Shown in pieces: positions 28,081 through 38,070 of a stretch of 64,000 nt of DNA (position 1 is its first letter; the number at the start of each line of letters is the position of its first letter). The notes beneath the pieces are model-generated. The model did not search any database. It was given only the letters and a program-made list of their open reading frames with translations, and was not told the origin of the DNA. The stretch is from assembly GCF_000770305.1 (NCBI RefSeq), contig NZ_JNVB01000038.1, forward strand, positions 1 to 64,000. The letters are read 5' to 3'. The DNA is from Erwinia oleae. GTDB taxonomy: Bacteria > Pseudomonadota > Gammaproteobacteria > Enterobacterales > Enterobacteriaceae. Both the position numbers and the translations under genes were made by a program.

Positions 28081-29493
28081 ATGAAAAAGACAAAAATTGT
28101 TTGTACTATCGGCCCAAAAACTGAATCTGAAGAAGTATTAACTAACCTGCTCGAAGCAGGCATGAACGTCATGCGTCTCAACTTCTCCCACGGCGACTAC
28201 GAAGAGCACGGTCAACGTATTACTAACCTGCGCGCCGTGATGAAGAATACCGGCCACCAGGCGGCTATCCTGCTGGATACCAAAGGCCCGGAAATTCGCA
28301 CCATGAAGCTGGAAGGCGGCAGTGACGTTTCGCTGAAAGCGGGTCAGACCTTTACGTTCACCACCGATCAAGCGGTGATTGGCAACAGCGATCGCGTGGC
28401 GGTGACCTACGCCGGTTTCACCAGCGATCTGAAAGTGGGCAACACCGTGCTGGTTGATGATGGTTTGATCGGCATGACCGTAACCGACGTGACGGAAAAC
28501 AGCGTGGTCTGCCGCGTGTTGAACAACGGCGACCTGGGTGAAAACAAAGGCGTTAACCTGCCAGGCGTTTCTATCCAACTGCCTGCGCTGGCTGAAAAAG
28601 ACAAACGCGATCTGATTTTCGGCTGCGAACAGGGCGTTGACTTCGTTGCCGCTTCCTTTATTCGTAAGCGTTCAGATGTGCTTGAGATCCGTGAGCACCT
28701 TAAGCAGCACGGCGGCGAGCACATTCAGATCATCTCTAAAATTGAAAACCAGGAAGGCCTGAACAATTTCGACGAGATCCTGGAAGCTTCCGACGGCATC
28801 ATGGTTGCGCGTGGCGACCTTGGCGTTGAAATTCCGGTGGAAGAAGTGATCTTCGCGCAGAAGATGATGATCAAAAAATGTAATAAAGCACGCAAAGTGG
28901 TGATCACCGCCACCCAGATGCTGGATTCCATGATTAAGAATCCGCGCCCGACCCGCGCTGAAGCAGGCGACGTGGCTAACGCCATTCTGGACGGCACCGA
29001 TGCTGTTATGCTTTCTGGTGAAAGTGCGAAAGGCAAATATCCGCTTGAGTCGGTCACCATCATGGCGACCATTTGCGAACGTACCGATCGCGTCATGAAA
29101 AGCCGCATTGATTCTCAGCAGGAGAATCGCAAAATGCGCATCACCGAAGCGGTGTGCCGCGGCGCGGTAGAAACGGCTGAAAATCTTGAAGCGCCGCTGA
29201 TCGTGGTAGCGACCGAGGGCGGTAAGTCTGCAAAATCCGTACGTAAATACTTCCCTAACGCCACCATCCTTGCATTAACCACTAACGAGCAGACCGCGCG
29301 TCAGCTGCTGCTCAGCAAAGGGGTTATCACCAGCGTAGTGAAAGAGATTGCCTCGACTGACGATTTCTATCGTCTTGGCAAAGAAGCGGCGGTTGCAAGC
29401 GGCTATGCTCAGAAAGGCGACGTCGTCGTAATGGTTTCCGGCGCGCTGGTACCAAGCGGTACGACCAACACGTCGTCCGTTCACGTTCTGTAA
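28081..29493 (+). CDS. pykF: Pyruvate kinase I
   Basis: A 470-residue glycolytic enzyme converting PEP and ADP to pyruvate and ATP, activated by fructose 1,6-bisphosphate in E. coli. Conserved [16 protein letters not shown] at the N-terminus, [18 protein letters not shown], the catalytic lysine in [23 protein letters not shown], and [18 protein letters not shown] are present. Length equals E. coli. It precedes lpp, as in E. coli. Confidence 0.98.
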   Translation: MKKTKIVCTIGPKTESEEVLTNLLEAGMNVMRLNFSHGDYEEHGQRITNLRAVMKNTGHQAAILLDTKGPEIRTMKLEGGSDVSLKAGQTFTFTTDQAVIGNSDRVAVTYAGFTSDLKVGNTVLVDDGLIGMTVTDVTENSVVCRVLNNGDLGENKGVNLPGVSIQLPALAEKDKRDLIFGCEQGVDFVAASFIRKRSDVLEIREHLKQHGGEHIQIISKIENQEGLNNFDEILEASDGIMVARGDLGVEIPVEEVIFAQKMMIKKCNKARKVVITATQMLDSMIKNPRPTRAEAGDVANAILDGTDAVMLSGESAKGKYPLESVTIMATICERTDRVMKSRIDSQQENRKMRITEAVCRGAVETAENLEAPLIVVATEGGKSAKSVRKYFPNATILALTTNEQTARQLLLSKGVITSVVKEIASTDDFYRLGKEAAVASGYAQKGDVVVMVSGALVPSGTTNTSSVHVL

Positions 29494-29510
29494 TTATGAC
29501 GTGAGGAGTA

Positions 29511-29538
29511 AAAAAGCGCCCTCAGTGGCGCTTTTTTT
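29511..29538 (+). terminator. Terminator of pykF
   Basis: AGCGCC-CTCAGT-GGCGCT followed by a T run. Confidence 0.88.
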
Positions 29539-29707
29539 ACAGCTCAGGCAGGAAATTTGTCTGAAATGAGGTGTATGATTTTTCACCAAACCTAAGACAT
29601 ATCCGATTAAACTCACCTGTTTTCCCTCTTTTTTTTACATTAAAAGTCAAAGACGATGCTTCTTTGAGCGAACGATCAAATTTAAGCACGTTCTCATTAA
29701 AAAATTA

Positions 29708-29736
29708 TTCTCATTAGAAAAAAGTTTGTGTAATAC
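29708..29736 (+). promoter_or_regulatory. lpp promoter
   Basis: TTCTCA, 17-bp spacer, TAATAC, followed by a leader that matches the E. coli lpp leader (CTTGTAACGCTACATGGAG) up to GAGGG before the ATG. It is AT-rich upstream, as expected for this very strong promoter. Confidence 0.8.
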
Positions 29737-29778
29737 TTGTAACGCTACATGGAGATTAACTCAATCTAGAGGGTATAA

Positions 29779-30018
<240 letters not shown>

Positions 30019-30032
30019 GAGTTCTGGTACTG

Positions 30033-30063
30033 AAAATGGCGCACAGTGTGCGCCATTTTTTTT
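30033..30063 (+). terminator. Terminator of lpp
   Basis: AAAATGGCGCAC-AGT-GTGCGCCATTTT followed by T, a 12-bp perfect stem. Confidence 0.93.
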
Positions 30064-30150
30064 GCCTTTTTTCAACCTGCCAGACACTTCCTTGTGTACA
30101 GCGCGTTAAAACGCCTCAGGCCCCTTTCTACGTGTGTTCAGCCATCGACC

Positions 30151-31146
30151 CTACTCATGGCCAGACTCACTGTTCTTCGGCGCTTCAACGGCGTTTTGCT
30201 GAGGATTTACCGATGCCTCGCTAACCGGCTCACCTGCGCTCACCAGAATTGGCATCCCTGCGCGACGTTCCATCGCCTGCTTAATCACTGCGTGATCGCT
30301 TAGCGAACTTTTAACAAATTTTTTCGCTGCCGGACTCAGCGTCAACGGCATTGTCTGCGGATCGTCTTTCTCGTTATGGGAAAGAGGCTGATGCACTTCT
30401 ATATAACGTTTACCGTCCGGTTCAACAGCATACTTCACGGGCTGGTTAATAATCTGTACCCGTGTGCCCTTCGGTACGCTGTTAAATAACGCTTCGATGT
30501 CATCGGGCCGCAGGCGTATGCAGCCTGAACTGACGCGCATCCCTATTCCGAAGTCGGCATTGGTGCCGTGGATCAGATAGTGTCCTTTGCCATACGCCAG
30601 ACGCATGGCAAACAGCCCCATCGGATTGTCCGGCCCGGCGGGCACGGTTACCGGCAGCGTTTTACCTTCTGCGGCGTAGCGTTTTCGGATATTCGGCGTC
30701 GGTGTCCAGGTAGGATTCGGGATCTTCTGGCTGATGCTGGTCACCATCGCAGGCGTATTCGCGCCAAGCTGTCCGATACCTATCGGGTAGACGATGACCC
30801 TGTTTTCATCCTTTGGATAATAGTAGAGCCGCAGTTCGGCGACGTTGACCACAATGCCTTCCCGTTTCGTGTCCGGCAGCAGCATTTGCTGCGGAATGGT
30901 CAGGGTGGTTCCTGCTTTTGGAAGCCAGGGATCGGTGCCGGGATTGGCCTCAAGCATGCCCAGCAGACCAATCTTCCACTTCGAGGCAATCGCTTCCAGT
31001 GAACGGCCATCCGCAGGGACGGTGTAAGTCGCGTTTTCGCCAATCAGGCGACTGTCTTCAGCAGGTAATGGATAGTCTGTGGCGAGAGCATACTGCGAGG
31101 CGGTAAACGTAAAGAGTAACGTGGCAAGATGTAACAGCGGTCTCAT
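30151..31146 (-). CDS. ldtE: L,D-transpeptidase LdtE (YnhG)
   Basis: A 331-residue periplasmic enzyme making mDAP-mDAP (3-3) cross-links in murein. It has a signal peptide (cleavage near ALA-T), a LysM-like segment at about residues 35-85 (YTVPADGRSLEAIASKWKIG) and the YkuD domain with the catalytic motif HGTNADFGIG...SSGCIRL. The start at 31146 follows GGGGAA; the frame from 31167 adds seven residues. It lies beside lpp, a substrate of related transpeptidases. Confidence 0.94.
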   Translation of the reverse strand: MRPLLHLATLLFTFTASQYALATDYPLPAEDSRLIGENATYTVPADGRSLEAIASKWKIGLLGMLEANPGTDPWLPKAGTTLTIPQQMLLPDTKREGIVVNVAELRLYYYPKDENRVIVYPIGIGQLGANTPAMVTSISQKIPNPTWTPTPNIRKRYAAEGKTLPVTVPAGPDNPMGLFAMRLAYGKGHYLIHGTNADFGIGMRVSSGCIRLRPDDIEALFNSVPKGTRVQIINQPVKYAVEPDGKRYIEVHQPLSHNEKDDPQTMPLTLSPAAKKFVKSSLSDHAVIKQAMERRAGMPILVSAGEPVSEASVNPQQNAVEAPKNSESGHE

Positions 31147-31166
31147 GCAAATTTCCCCGTTCAACA

Positions 31167-31194
31167 TAAAGAAACCTCCCGTCGAAACGGGAGG
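31167..31194 (-). terminator. Terminator of the suf operon
   Basis: On the minus strand CCTCCCGT-TTCG-ACGGGAGG is followed by TTTCTTTA. It lies 27 bp after the sufE stop and before the ldtE start. Confidence 0.82.
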
Positions 31195-31221
31195 CCTGTG
31201 GAGAAGTGTAGCAATCTGGCG

Positions 31222-31638
31222 TTATGAAAGTACCTGTGCTTTGTGGCGAATGGCGCGGATCATCGCTTCCATCCCCTGCGAACGTGTTGGCGTCAGATGC
31301 TGCGTCAGCGCCAGTTGCCCGAACCAGGGGCGAACGTCAAAGGCCATGATTTCGGCGGGCGTCAACTGCTGATAAAGAATAAAAACAATGGCAATCAGTC
31401 CCTTAACGATAGCCGTGTCGCTGTCACCATACAGCACCACCCGCCCGGCCTCATCGGTATGCATCAGTATCCATACCTGGCTCTGACAACCGGAAATCGC
31501 GTTCTCCGGCTTATGTAAGGATTCAGAGGATTCTGGCAGCGTGGCGCCCAGCTCGATAATGTAGAGATACTTCTCTTCCCAGTTAGCGCAGCGCGAAAAA
31601 TTGCGCACCAGTTTTTCTTTGTCCGGCAGCGTGGCCAT
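31222..31638 (-). CDS. sufE: Sulfur acceptor SufE
   Basis: A 138-residue partner of SufS that takes persulfide sulfur from the desulfurase and passes it to SufBCD. The acceptor cysteine is in [12 protein letters not shown], near residue 51. It is the last gene of sufABCDSE, 27 bp after sufS. Confidence 0.96.
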   Translation of the reverse strand: MATLPDKEKLVRNFSRCANWEEKYLYIIELGATLPESSESLHKPENAISGCQSQVWILMHTDEAGRVVLYGDSDTAIVKGLIAIVFILYQQLTPAEIMAFDVRPWFGQLALTQHLTPTRSQGMEAMIRAIRHKAQVLS

Positions 31639-31665
31639 TCCTTCCTCCCTTGTCTGTGGACGGCC

Positions 31666-32889
31666 TCAGCCGCCCAGCAAACGGTGTATACGTATCAGAC
31701 CAGCCGCCAGGCGGTCGGCCTCTTCTTCGCTATTATACAGAACGAAGGAGGCGCGGCACATCGCCGGAACGCCGTAATGCGTCATCAGCGGCATGGCGCA
31801 GTGATGGCCGGTACGGATGGCTATCCCATACTGATCGAGAAAGCTGCCCACATCGTAAGCATGATGCTTACCCAGATTGAAGGCGATCACGCCGGAACGC
31901 GACTGCGGGCCATAAATCGTCAGATCCGGCACGGTGGCGAGCTTATCCATCGCATAGCGCATCAGCGCCTGTTCACGCTGATGGATAACATCCAGATCCA
32001 GCGCGCTGACCCACGTCAGTGCGGCGCCCAGGCCAATGATGCCGCCGGTATTCGGCGAACCGGCTTCGAAGCGCCATGGCGCTGCGGCATAGGTGGTGCC
32101 TTCGGTCAGACTGACGGTGGCGATCATCGAACCGCCGCCTTCCCATGGCGGCATGATGTCCAGCAGCGCTTTACGTCCGTACAGAATGCCGATGCCGGAA
32201 GGGCCATAGATTTTATGGCCTGAAAAAAGATAAAAATCGCAGTCCAGATCCTGCACGTCGACCTTCTGGTGCATTACCGCCTGCGCGCCGTCTATCAGCG
32301 TCACCACGCCTGCGGATTTGGCCTGCGCAATAATTTCTTTGACCGGGTTAACCGTACCCAACACGTTTGAAACGTGCGTTAAAGCCAGCAAACGCGTGCG
32401 GCTGTCGATCAGCGTCGGCAGTACCGACAGATCCAGCTCGCCGTTTTCATTCAGGGGAATAAAGCGAACTTCAGCGCCCACGCGCTTCGCCACCATCTGC
32501 CAGGGAACGATGTTCGCGTGATGCTCCATCTCGGTGAGAATGATGTTATCGCCCGCCTGAAGCTGGCTGCCGCCCCAACTGCTGGCGACAAGGTTGATCC
32601 CTTCGGTAGTGCCCTTCACGAACACAATCTCTTCCGTCGAGGCGGCGTTGAGAAAGCGCGCCGCCTGCGTGCGCACGTTCTCCATTTCGGTTGTCGCTTC
32701 GGCGCTCAGCGTATGGATACCGCGATGCACTGCGGCGTAGCCATACTCATAGAAGCGGCTCTCCGCATCGATTACCGCCTGCGGCTTCTGCGCGCTGGCG
32801 GCACTGTCGAGATAGGCCAGCGGCTGACCGTTCACTTCTCTGGTCAGGACAGGAAACTCGGCTCTGATGCGGGCGAGATCAAAACTCAT
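31666..32889 (-). CDS. sufS: Cysteine desulfurase SufS
   Basis: A 407-residue PLP enzyme that removes sulfur from cysteine (also selenium from selenocysteine). The PLP lysine is in [16 protein letters not shown] and the catalytic cysteine in [21 protein letters not shown] near residue 364. It overlaps sufD by 4 bp, so the two are translationally coupled. Confidence 0.96.
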   Translation of the reverse strand: MSFDLARIRAEFPVLTREVNGQPLAYLDSAASAQKPQAVIDAESRFYEYGYAAVHRGIHTLSAEATTEMENVRTQAARFLNAASTEEIVFVKGTTEGINLVASSWGGSQLQAGDNIILTEMEHHANIVPWQMVAKRVGAEVRFIPLNENGELDLSVLPTLIDSRTRLLALTHVSNVLGTVNPVKEIIAQAKSAGVVTLIDGAQAVMHQKVDVQDLDCDFYLFSGHKIYGPSGIGILYGRKALLDIMPPWEGGGSMIATVSLTEGTTYAAAPWRFEAGSPNTGGIIGLGAALTWVSALDLDVIHQREQALMRYAMDKLATVPDLTIYGPQSRSGVIAFNLGKHHAYDVGSFLDQYGIAIRTGHHCAMPLMTHYGVPAMCRASFVLYNSEEEADRLAAGLIRIHRLLGG

Positions 32890-34169
32890 TTAATGCCTCC
32901 GGGAAAACGCTGCGCAATGCGTTGCATCACCGCCTCTTTCAGCACGTCATCCGTAATGGCTTCGGTTAATTCAGCGGCAAACGCATAGATAATCATGCGC
33001 TGCGCTGACTCTTCGCTGATACCGCGCGCGCGCAGATAGAACATCTGCTCTTCGTCGATGCGACCAATGGTCGCGCCGTGGCTGCACTTTACATCATCAG
33101 CATAAATTTCCAGCTGCGGCTTGGTGTCCACTTCCGCCAGACGGCCCAGCAACAGATTGTTGTTGGTCATCTGTCCGTCCGTTTTCAGCGCGTGCTTCGC
33201 CACTTTGATCATGCCGTTGAACACCGCGCGGCCTTTGTCGCGAACGATGGTTTTGTGCAGTTGACGGCTCTGGCAGTAACCTTTGTTATGCTCCAGGTAA
33301 GTACGGCTGTCATTCACTTCTTTTTCCACCGGCAGCATCAGGCTGTTGATGCCCAACTCGCACCCTTCGCCGTTGAGTTGCACGCTGGTGTTGTGACGCG
33401 ACAGACCGGCACCCAGCAGGAAGCTGTGGCTCTGTACACGCGCATCACGACCGATAACCAGATCGTTATGAGCAAAGTGATAGCTGCTGCTGTGCTCGAA
33501 ACTCAGCTTGTAGTGCGTCAGCGCAGCGTTGTCGCCCACGCTGGCGGTAAAACGCCCGCCGGTGAAGTGCGTTGTCTCACTCAGGCTGACGTAATGTTCA
33601 ATGATGGTCGCCTCTGCGCCATCATCAAGCTGAAGATGGTGACGATAGTGTGAGGTGCTCATCTCTGCCTCGCCGCTGCCGCTGCTGATATGCAGCAGAT
33701 AGAGCGGGCGCGCAGCGGACTGACCGCGCGGCAGATGGATAGTCGTCACCTCTTCCGCCAGGCTCTCGGTCAGATGAAGGAACACATCAGGCTGCACTGG
33801 TGCGTTCAGTTCACGACGCTCGCCGGCCGCGGTCACCTGAATATCAAACCGATCGAATTCCGTGTCGCTCAGCGCCTGCTGGAAGCGCCCGTCAACAAAC
33901 ACCATTTTAACTGCATCAATATTGAGCGCGTGCGCGGCCGCCTCATCTGCATTAAGCGCGACGGCGGCGGGCAGAACGAAGTTTTGGGAAAACAGACCGT
34001 CGAGCGGGGTATATTTCCAGTTTTCCTGCTTACGCGTGGGCAGTCCAAGGCGCAAAACCTGCTGCCAGTGCTGCTGCGCCTGCAACGAGCGGCTGGCGCC
34101 GCGGCTTTCAAACAGGTGGTGCCACTGTTGCAGGGCGTTGTCACTACTCCTGGTCGGTAAGCCAGCCAT
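32886..34169 (-). CDS. sufD: Fe-S scaffold subunit SufD
   Basis: A 427-residue beta-helix protein that forms the SufBC2D scaffold. The N-terminal helical part ([21 protein letters not shown], then [14 protein letters not shown]) and the C-terminal [20 protein letters not shown] are characteristic. It overlaps sufC by 26 bp, as in E. coli. Confidence 0.96.
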   Translation of the reverse strand: MAGLPTRSSDNALQQWHHLFESRGASRSLQAQQHWQQVLRLGLPTRKQENWKYTPLDGLFSQNFVLPAAVALNADEAAAHALNIDAVKMVFVDGRFQQALSDTEFDRFDIQVTAAGERRELNAPVQPDVFLHLTESLAEEVTTIHLPRGQSAARPLYLLHISSGSGEAEMSTSHYRHHLQLDDGAEATIIEHYVSLSETTHFTGGRFTASVGDNAALTHYKLSFEHSSSYHFAHNDLVIGRDARVQSHSFLLGAGLSRHNTSVQLNGEGCELGINSLMLPVEKEVNDSRTYLEHNKGYCQSRQLHKTIVRDKGRAVFNGMIKVAKHALKTDGQMTNNNLLLGRLAEVDTKPQLEIYADDVKCSHGATIGRIDEEQMFYLRARGISEESAQRMIIYAFAAELTEAITDDVLKEAVMQRIAQRFPGGIK

Positions 34170-34890
34170 AGCCTTGCTCCTCCAGTTGTTTCACCAGCGA
34201 GAAGTCGCCGGACTTGACGATTTTGCCCTGGTAAAGTACGTGCACAAAATCCGGCTTGATGTAATCAAGGATGCGCTGATAGTGCGTAACAATAATAAAC
34301 GAGCGCTTGCCGTCGCGCAGCGTGTTAACGCCGTTTGCGACAATGCGCAGCGCATCGATGTCCAGACCGGAGTCGGTTTCATCAAGGATGCACAGTTCAG
34401 GCTCCAGCGCCGCCATTTGCAGGATATCGTTGCGTTTTTTCTCGCCGCCGGAGAAGCCGACGTTGACCGAACGGGTCAGCAAATCTTCAGGCATCTCCAG
34501 CAAATGGATTTTGTCTTCAATAAAGTCCTGAAAATCGAAGCGATCCAGCGAAGACTGCTCGCGGTATTTGCGTACGGCGTTAACCGCCGTTTGCAGGAAG
34601 AACTGATTGCTGACGCCAGGGATCTCAACCGGATACTGGAAGGCCATAAAGATGCCCTCACCGGCGCGATCTTCCGGAGACAGCTCAAGCAGATCCTTGC
34701 CTTTAAAGTTGATGGAACCGCCCACAACCTCATACTCTTCGCGGCCCGCCAGCGTGGCGGAAAGCGTACTTTTCCCTGAGCCGTTCGGGCCCATAATGGC
34801 ATGGACTTCACCGGGCTTCACTTCCAGATCCAACCCGCGCAGGATCGCTTTGTCTTCAATGCTAACCTGTAAATCTTTGATACTTAACAT
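34144..34890 (-). CDS. sufC: Fe-S assembly ATPase SufC
   Basis: A 248-residue soluble ABC ATPase driving SufBD conformational change. Walker A GPNGSGKST at residues 34-42, signature FSGGEKKRNDILQ, Walker B CILDETDSGLDID, and switch HYQRILD are present. It lies 56 bp after sufB. Confidence 0.97.
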   Translation of the reverse strand: MLSIKDLQVSIEDKAILRGLDLEVKPGEVHAIMGPNGSGKSTLSATLAGREEYEVVGGSINFKGKDLLELSPEDRAGEGIFMAFQYPVEIPGVSNQFFLQTAVNAVRKYREQSSLDRFDFQDFIEDKIHLLEMPEDLLTRSVNVGFSGGEKKRNDILQMAALEPELCILDETDSGLDIDALRIVANGVNTLRDGKRSFIIVTHYQRILDYIKPDFVHVLYQGKIVKSGDFSLVKQLEEQGYGWLTDQE

Positions 34891-34946
34891 AGTGTTTCCC
34901 TGGCAGTGCCATCAGCACTGCACGCAATGACCGTAAACGTCAGGAC

Positions 34947-36437
34947 TCAGCCCACGCTGTGTTCAAGGCTTATCGCCAGCAATTTTTGAGCTTCAACCGC
35001 AAATTCCAGCGGCAGTTCGGAGAAAACGTCTTTACAGAAGCCGTTAACAATCATCGAAATCGCGTCGTCCTCGCTGATACCGCGCTGTAGGCAGTAAAAA
35101 AGCTGATCCTCGCCGATACGTGACGTTGTTGCTTCGTGCTCCAACTGAGCGGTGTTGTTACGCGCTTCCACATACGGGAAGGTATGCGCGCCACAGTCGG
35201 CGCCAATCAGCATCGAATCGCACTGGGTAAAATTACGCGCGTTGGTCGCGGTGGGCATGATTTTCACCAGGCCGCGATAGGTGTTCTGACTCTTTCCGGC
35301 AGAAATACCTTTCGAGATGATGGTCGATTTGGTGTTTTTACCGATGTGAATCATCTTAGTGCCGGTATCGGCCTGCTGATGTCCGCTGGTCAGCGCCACG
35401 GAGAAGAATTCACCGATTGAGTTGTCGCCGCGCAAAATCACGCTGGGGTATTTCCAGGTGATGGCGGAACCCGTTTCCGATTGCGTCCACGACATCTTGC
35501 TGTTCTCGCCTTCACAGAGCGCGCGTTTGGTAACAAAGTTGAGAATGCCACCTTCCGCTTCGCCGCCGGCAAACCAGTTCTGTACCGTGGAGTACTTCAC
35601 TTCCGCGTCTTTATGAATGATAACTTCAACCACCGCCGCATGAAGCTGATAGCTGTCGCGCACCGGCGCAGAACAGCCCTCGATGTAGCTGACGTAGCTG
35701 CCTTCATCGGCAATCAGAATGGTACGCTCGAACTGACCGGTTTTCGCCGCGTTAATGCGGAAATAGGTGGAGAGCTCCATCGGGCAGCGCACGCCTTTCG
35801 GGATGTAAACGAAAGTGCCGTCCGAGGCTACGGCCGAGTTGAGCGCGGCAAAAAAGTTGTCGTTCGCCGGAACAACGGTGCCGAGGTACTCTTTCACCAG
35901 TTCAGGATGATCGTGGATCGCTTCACCGAACGAGCAGAAAATAATGCCCTGCTCCGCCAGTTTGTGGCGATAGGTGGTGGAAACGGAAACCGAGTCAAAA
36001 ATGGCGTCTACCGCCACCTCTTTCCCTTCGCGCACCGGCACGCCAAGCTGGTTAAAGGCGTTTTCCACCTCTTCGGTCAGGTAGCTCGGCTGTGCGCCAC
36101 CGCCCTGTTTCGCGCCGGGCTCAGACGCGCAGCTGTCATCGCAGTTGCCGCACGAGGGTGCCGAATAGTAGCTGTAATCCTGATAGTCCAGCGATTTGTA
36201 ATTCGCCTTCAGCCAGTGCGGCTCTTCCATCTCCAGCCAGGCCGCGTAAGCCTTCAGGCGGAAGTCGAGCATCCATTCCGGCTCATTGCGTTTGGCAGAA
36301 ATGGCGCGCACCACCTCTTCACTGATACCGTTTTCAAACTCTTCGGTTTGCAGTTGCGTGAAGAAGCCTTCTTTATATTTCTGCTGGTTTCCTTCCCAGA
36401 TCTGCACATCATCTGATGCTTCAGTAGGACGAGACAT
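34947..36437 (-). CDS. sufB: Fe-S scaffold subunit SufB
   Basis: A 496-residue scaffold on which clusters are built. Conserved [17 protein letters not shown], the Cys-rich [13 protein letters not shown] near residue 97, and [12 protein letters not shown] with the cluster-binding cysteine near residue 405 are present. It begins 5 bp after sufA. Confidence 0.97.
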   Translation of the reverse strand: MSRPTEASDDVQIWEGNQQKYKEGFFTQLQTEEFENGISEEVVRAISAKRNEPEWMLDFRLKAYAAWLEMEEPHWLKANYKSLDYQDYSYYSAPSCGNCDDSCASEPGAKQGGGAQPSYLTEEVENAFNQLGVPVREGKEVAVDAIFDSVSVSTTYRHKLAEQGIIFCSFGEAIHDHPELVKEYLGTVVPANDNFFAALNSAVASDGTFVYIPKGVRCPMELSTYFRINAAKTGQFERTILIADEGSYVSYIEGCSAPVRDSYQLHAAVVEVIIHKDAEVKYSTVQNWFAGGEAEGGILNFVTKRALCEGENSKMSWTQSETGSAITWKYPSVILRGDNSIGEFFSVALTSGHQQADTGTKMIHIGKNTKSTIISKGISAGKSQNTYRGLVKIMPTATNARNFTQCDSMLIGADCGAHTFPYVEARNNTAQLEHEATTSRIGEDQLFYCLQRGISEDDAISMIVNGFCKDVFSELPLEFAVEAQKLLAISLEHSVG

Positions 36438-36442
36438 AAGGT

Positions 36443-36817
36443 TTACTCAACGCCAAAGCTCTCACCACAGCCGCAGGCGTGTTGAGCTTTAGGATTATTA
36501 AATTTGAATATCTGATTCAGGCCTTCGCGAACGAAATCGACTTCCGTACCGTCAATAAAGGGCATGGCCTGAAGAGGCACATAGAGGTGCGCGCCGTTGT
36601 TAACGAAAACCAGATCGTCATCGGCGGGCTCTTTAACCAGATCCATCGTATAGCCGAAGCCCGCGCAACCGGACGTTTTAACACCCAGGCGCAGCCCCTT
36701 GACGTGCGGATCGTTTCCGGCCAGCGCAATAATTTGCTGCGCAGCGCTGTCAGTCAGCGTCAGGCCTTTCCAGACGAAGTCATCCGGAGAAAAAGAAGTG
36801 GTAGTGGCTGATGGCAT
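36443..36817 (-). CDS. sufA: A-type Fe-S carrier SufA
   Basis: A 124-residue carrier that takes clusters from SufBCD to targets. The three ligand cysteines are in TSGCAGFGY and HACGCGESF. It is the first gene of the suf operon; GAGG lies before the ATG. The promoter region upstream carries an exact palindrome and repeated ATTGAATA motifs rather than an obvious IscR site. Confidence 0.96.
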   Translation of the reverse strand: MPSATTTSFSPDDFVWKGLTLTDSAAQQIIALAGNDPHVKGLRLGVKTSGCAGFGYTMDLVKEPADDDLVFVNNGAHLYVPLQAMPFIDGTEVDFVREGLNQIFKFNNPKAQHACGCGESFGVE

Positions 36818-37207
36818 ATATTTACCTCACGAGTCGATAGCCCTGTGGGCTAATGCCTCTATGTTAGTGATATTGAATATCGCTTCAACCTCTTGTTTTG
36901 CAGGGATTAAGGCTTACAGCGCTTTTTTTCGCCGTCTCTATAGAGTTTAGACCCTGTCACGAGGTTTAGTATATTCAATGTGCGATAATGTATTAACTAA
37001 TAACCCATTGATAAATTACAAAAAAATAAAAAATCTTCCTGACCGATTTTAATTAAGCATGGTTTCAGGCAATAAAGAGAGAAGTTACATCGTTATTACC
37101 AATTTTTCTGAACGGCAGCATTTATGGATAAAATTTTTTTTGGTGATATTGAATAATGCTGCGGGTAATATATGATAATGATTATCATTTAACAGGGAGT
37201 TTGTCTT
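36818..37207. other. Divergent control region between suf operon and the Fur-box gene
   Basis: No gene is seen in 390 bases. It has a perfect 13-bp palindrome GATATTGAATATC (36869-36881) and the core ATTGAATA three times: 36872-36879 plus, 36972-36979 minus, 37148-37155 plus. In E. coli this region binds IscR, OxyR, IHF and Fur; the motifs here may be one of those sites or a different regulator. Confidence 0.5.
37149..37189 (+). promoter_or_regulatory. Promoter with overlapping Fur box
   Basis: TTGAAT (37149-37154), 16-bp spacer and TATGAT (37171-37176). The Fur box GATAATGATTATCATT (37174-37189) overlaps the -10 and matches the 19-bp consensus at 15 positions. It ends 4 bp before the AGGGAG ribosome site, so iron-loaded Fur would block transcription. 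Confidence 0.82.
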
Positions 37208-37612
37208 ATGACGCTGTCGGTCAATGCCTGGTTGCAGCATAAAATTGATGAATATAAATTTTCGGTACGCGATATTACCATCGATTTTTATATGGCCCAG
37301 GCAAAAATTAACCGTCCTGAATGCACCCTTGAACAATTGCGTAAATATAATGATACCTGCCTCGATATGGCGGAGCTTTGCCAGCTTAACGGCGACGATC
37401 GTAGCTATCTGCACGCGCTGGGCAAGCTGCATCATCGTCTGCTGCTTGAATTAGGCAATGCCGGGCGCGAACGTCTGTTTCGCATGCAGGCCTGGCAGCT
37501 CGGCCGCCATACGCTGACGCGTTTATGTCATCAACTGGCGTTAGACGGCGACTGGGAGCAGGCCACCCGGCTGCAAAGCGACTTTGTTAAGCAGGCTTCA
37601 TGGATCATGTAG
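37208..37612 (+). CDS. Unrecognised small protein with Fur-controlled promoter
   Basis: A 134-residue protein I do not recognise. It starts MTLSVNAWLQHKIDEYKF and appears almost wholly helical, with no signal peptide, membrane segment or cofactor motif; it has four or so scattered cysteines (PECTL, DTCLD, ELCQL, RLCHQ). The ATG follows AGGGAG by 8 bp, and a strong Fur box covers its promoter, so it should be made under iron starvation. It is divergent from suf and convergent with menI, at the place where E. coli has ydiH and rydB, but it does not resemble YdiH. A role in iron or Fe-S homeostasis is inferred only from context. Confidence 0.75.
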   Translation: MTLSVNAWLQHKIDEYKFSVRDITIDFYMAQAKINRPECTLEQLRKYNDTCLDMAELCQLNGDDRSYLHALGKLHHRLLLELGNAGRERLFRMQAWQLGRHTLTRLCHQLALDGDWEQATRLQSDFVKQASWIM

Positions 37613-37638
37613 CAACCGTCTTAAAGATGCATATTATA

Positions 37639-38070
37639 TCACTCTTCTGGCCTGCCTGACAAAATCGCCGTGGTCAGCCTTGAGACGCAGCACAACCGCC
37701 CTTCTGCATCGAATACGTCGATAAGCCATACCTGATGCGTGCGGCCCAGATGCGCCGCGCGACAGAGGCCTTTAACGCGTCCCTCTCTGGCAGAACGAAC
37801 GTGGCTGGCGCTGATATCCAGACCGACTACCACGTCGCTGCCTTCGGTACACAGGTAACCCGCCATTGAACCGAGCGTTTCGGCCAGCGCTGCCGAGGCG
37901 CCGCCGTGCAGCAGGCCGAAAGGCTGACGCGTTCTTGCATCAACCGGCAGAGTCGCTTCCAGCGTGTCGTCAGTCATGGCGGTGAAGACGATGCCGAGGT
38001 GTCCGGCCAGCGTCTGCTCCCCGCGCTGGTTCAACGTCTCCAGCGTGGCCGCTCGTTTCCAGATAGCCAT
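37639..38070 (-). CDS. menI: 1,4-dihydroxy-2-naphthoyl-CoA thioesterase MenI (YdiI)
   Basis: A 143-residue hotdog thioesterase in menaquinone synthesis. The motif QPFGLLHGGASAALAETLGSMAGYL (about residues 48-72) contains the HGG turn and the catalytic glutamate. The ATG at 38070 overlaps the ydiJ stop as TGATG, so it is translationally coupled to ydiJ; a TTG one codon earlier is rejected. Confidence 0.93.
   Translation of the reverse strand: MAIWKRAATLETLNQRGEQTLAGHLGIVFTAMTDDTLEATLPVDARTRQPFGLLHGGASAALAETLGSMAGYLCTEGSDVVVGLDISASHVRSAREGRVKGLCRAAHLGRTHQVWLIDVFDAEGRLCCVSRLTTAILSGRPEE

Noticed and set aside
36092..36492. Plus-strand frames antisense to sufB
   Set aside because: Shadows of sufB, with no start signals or homology.
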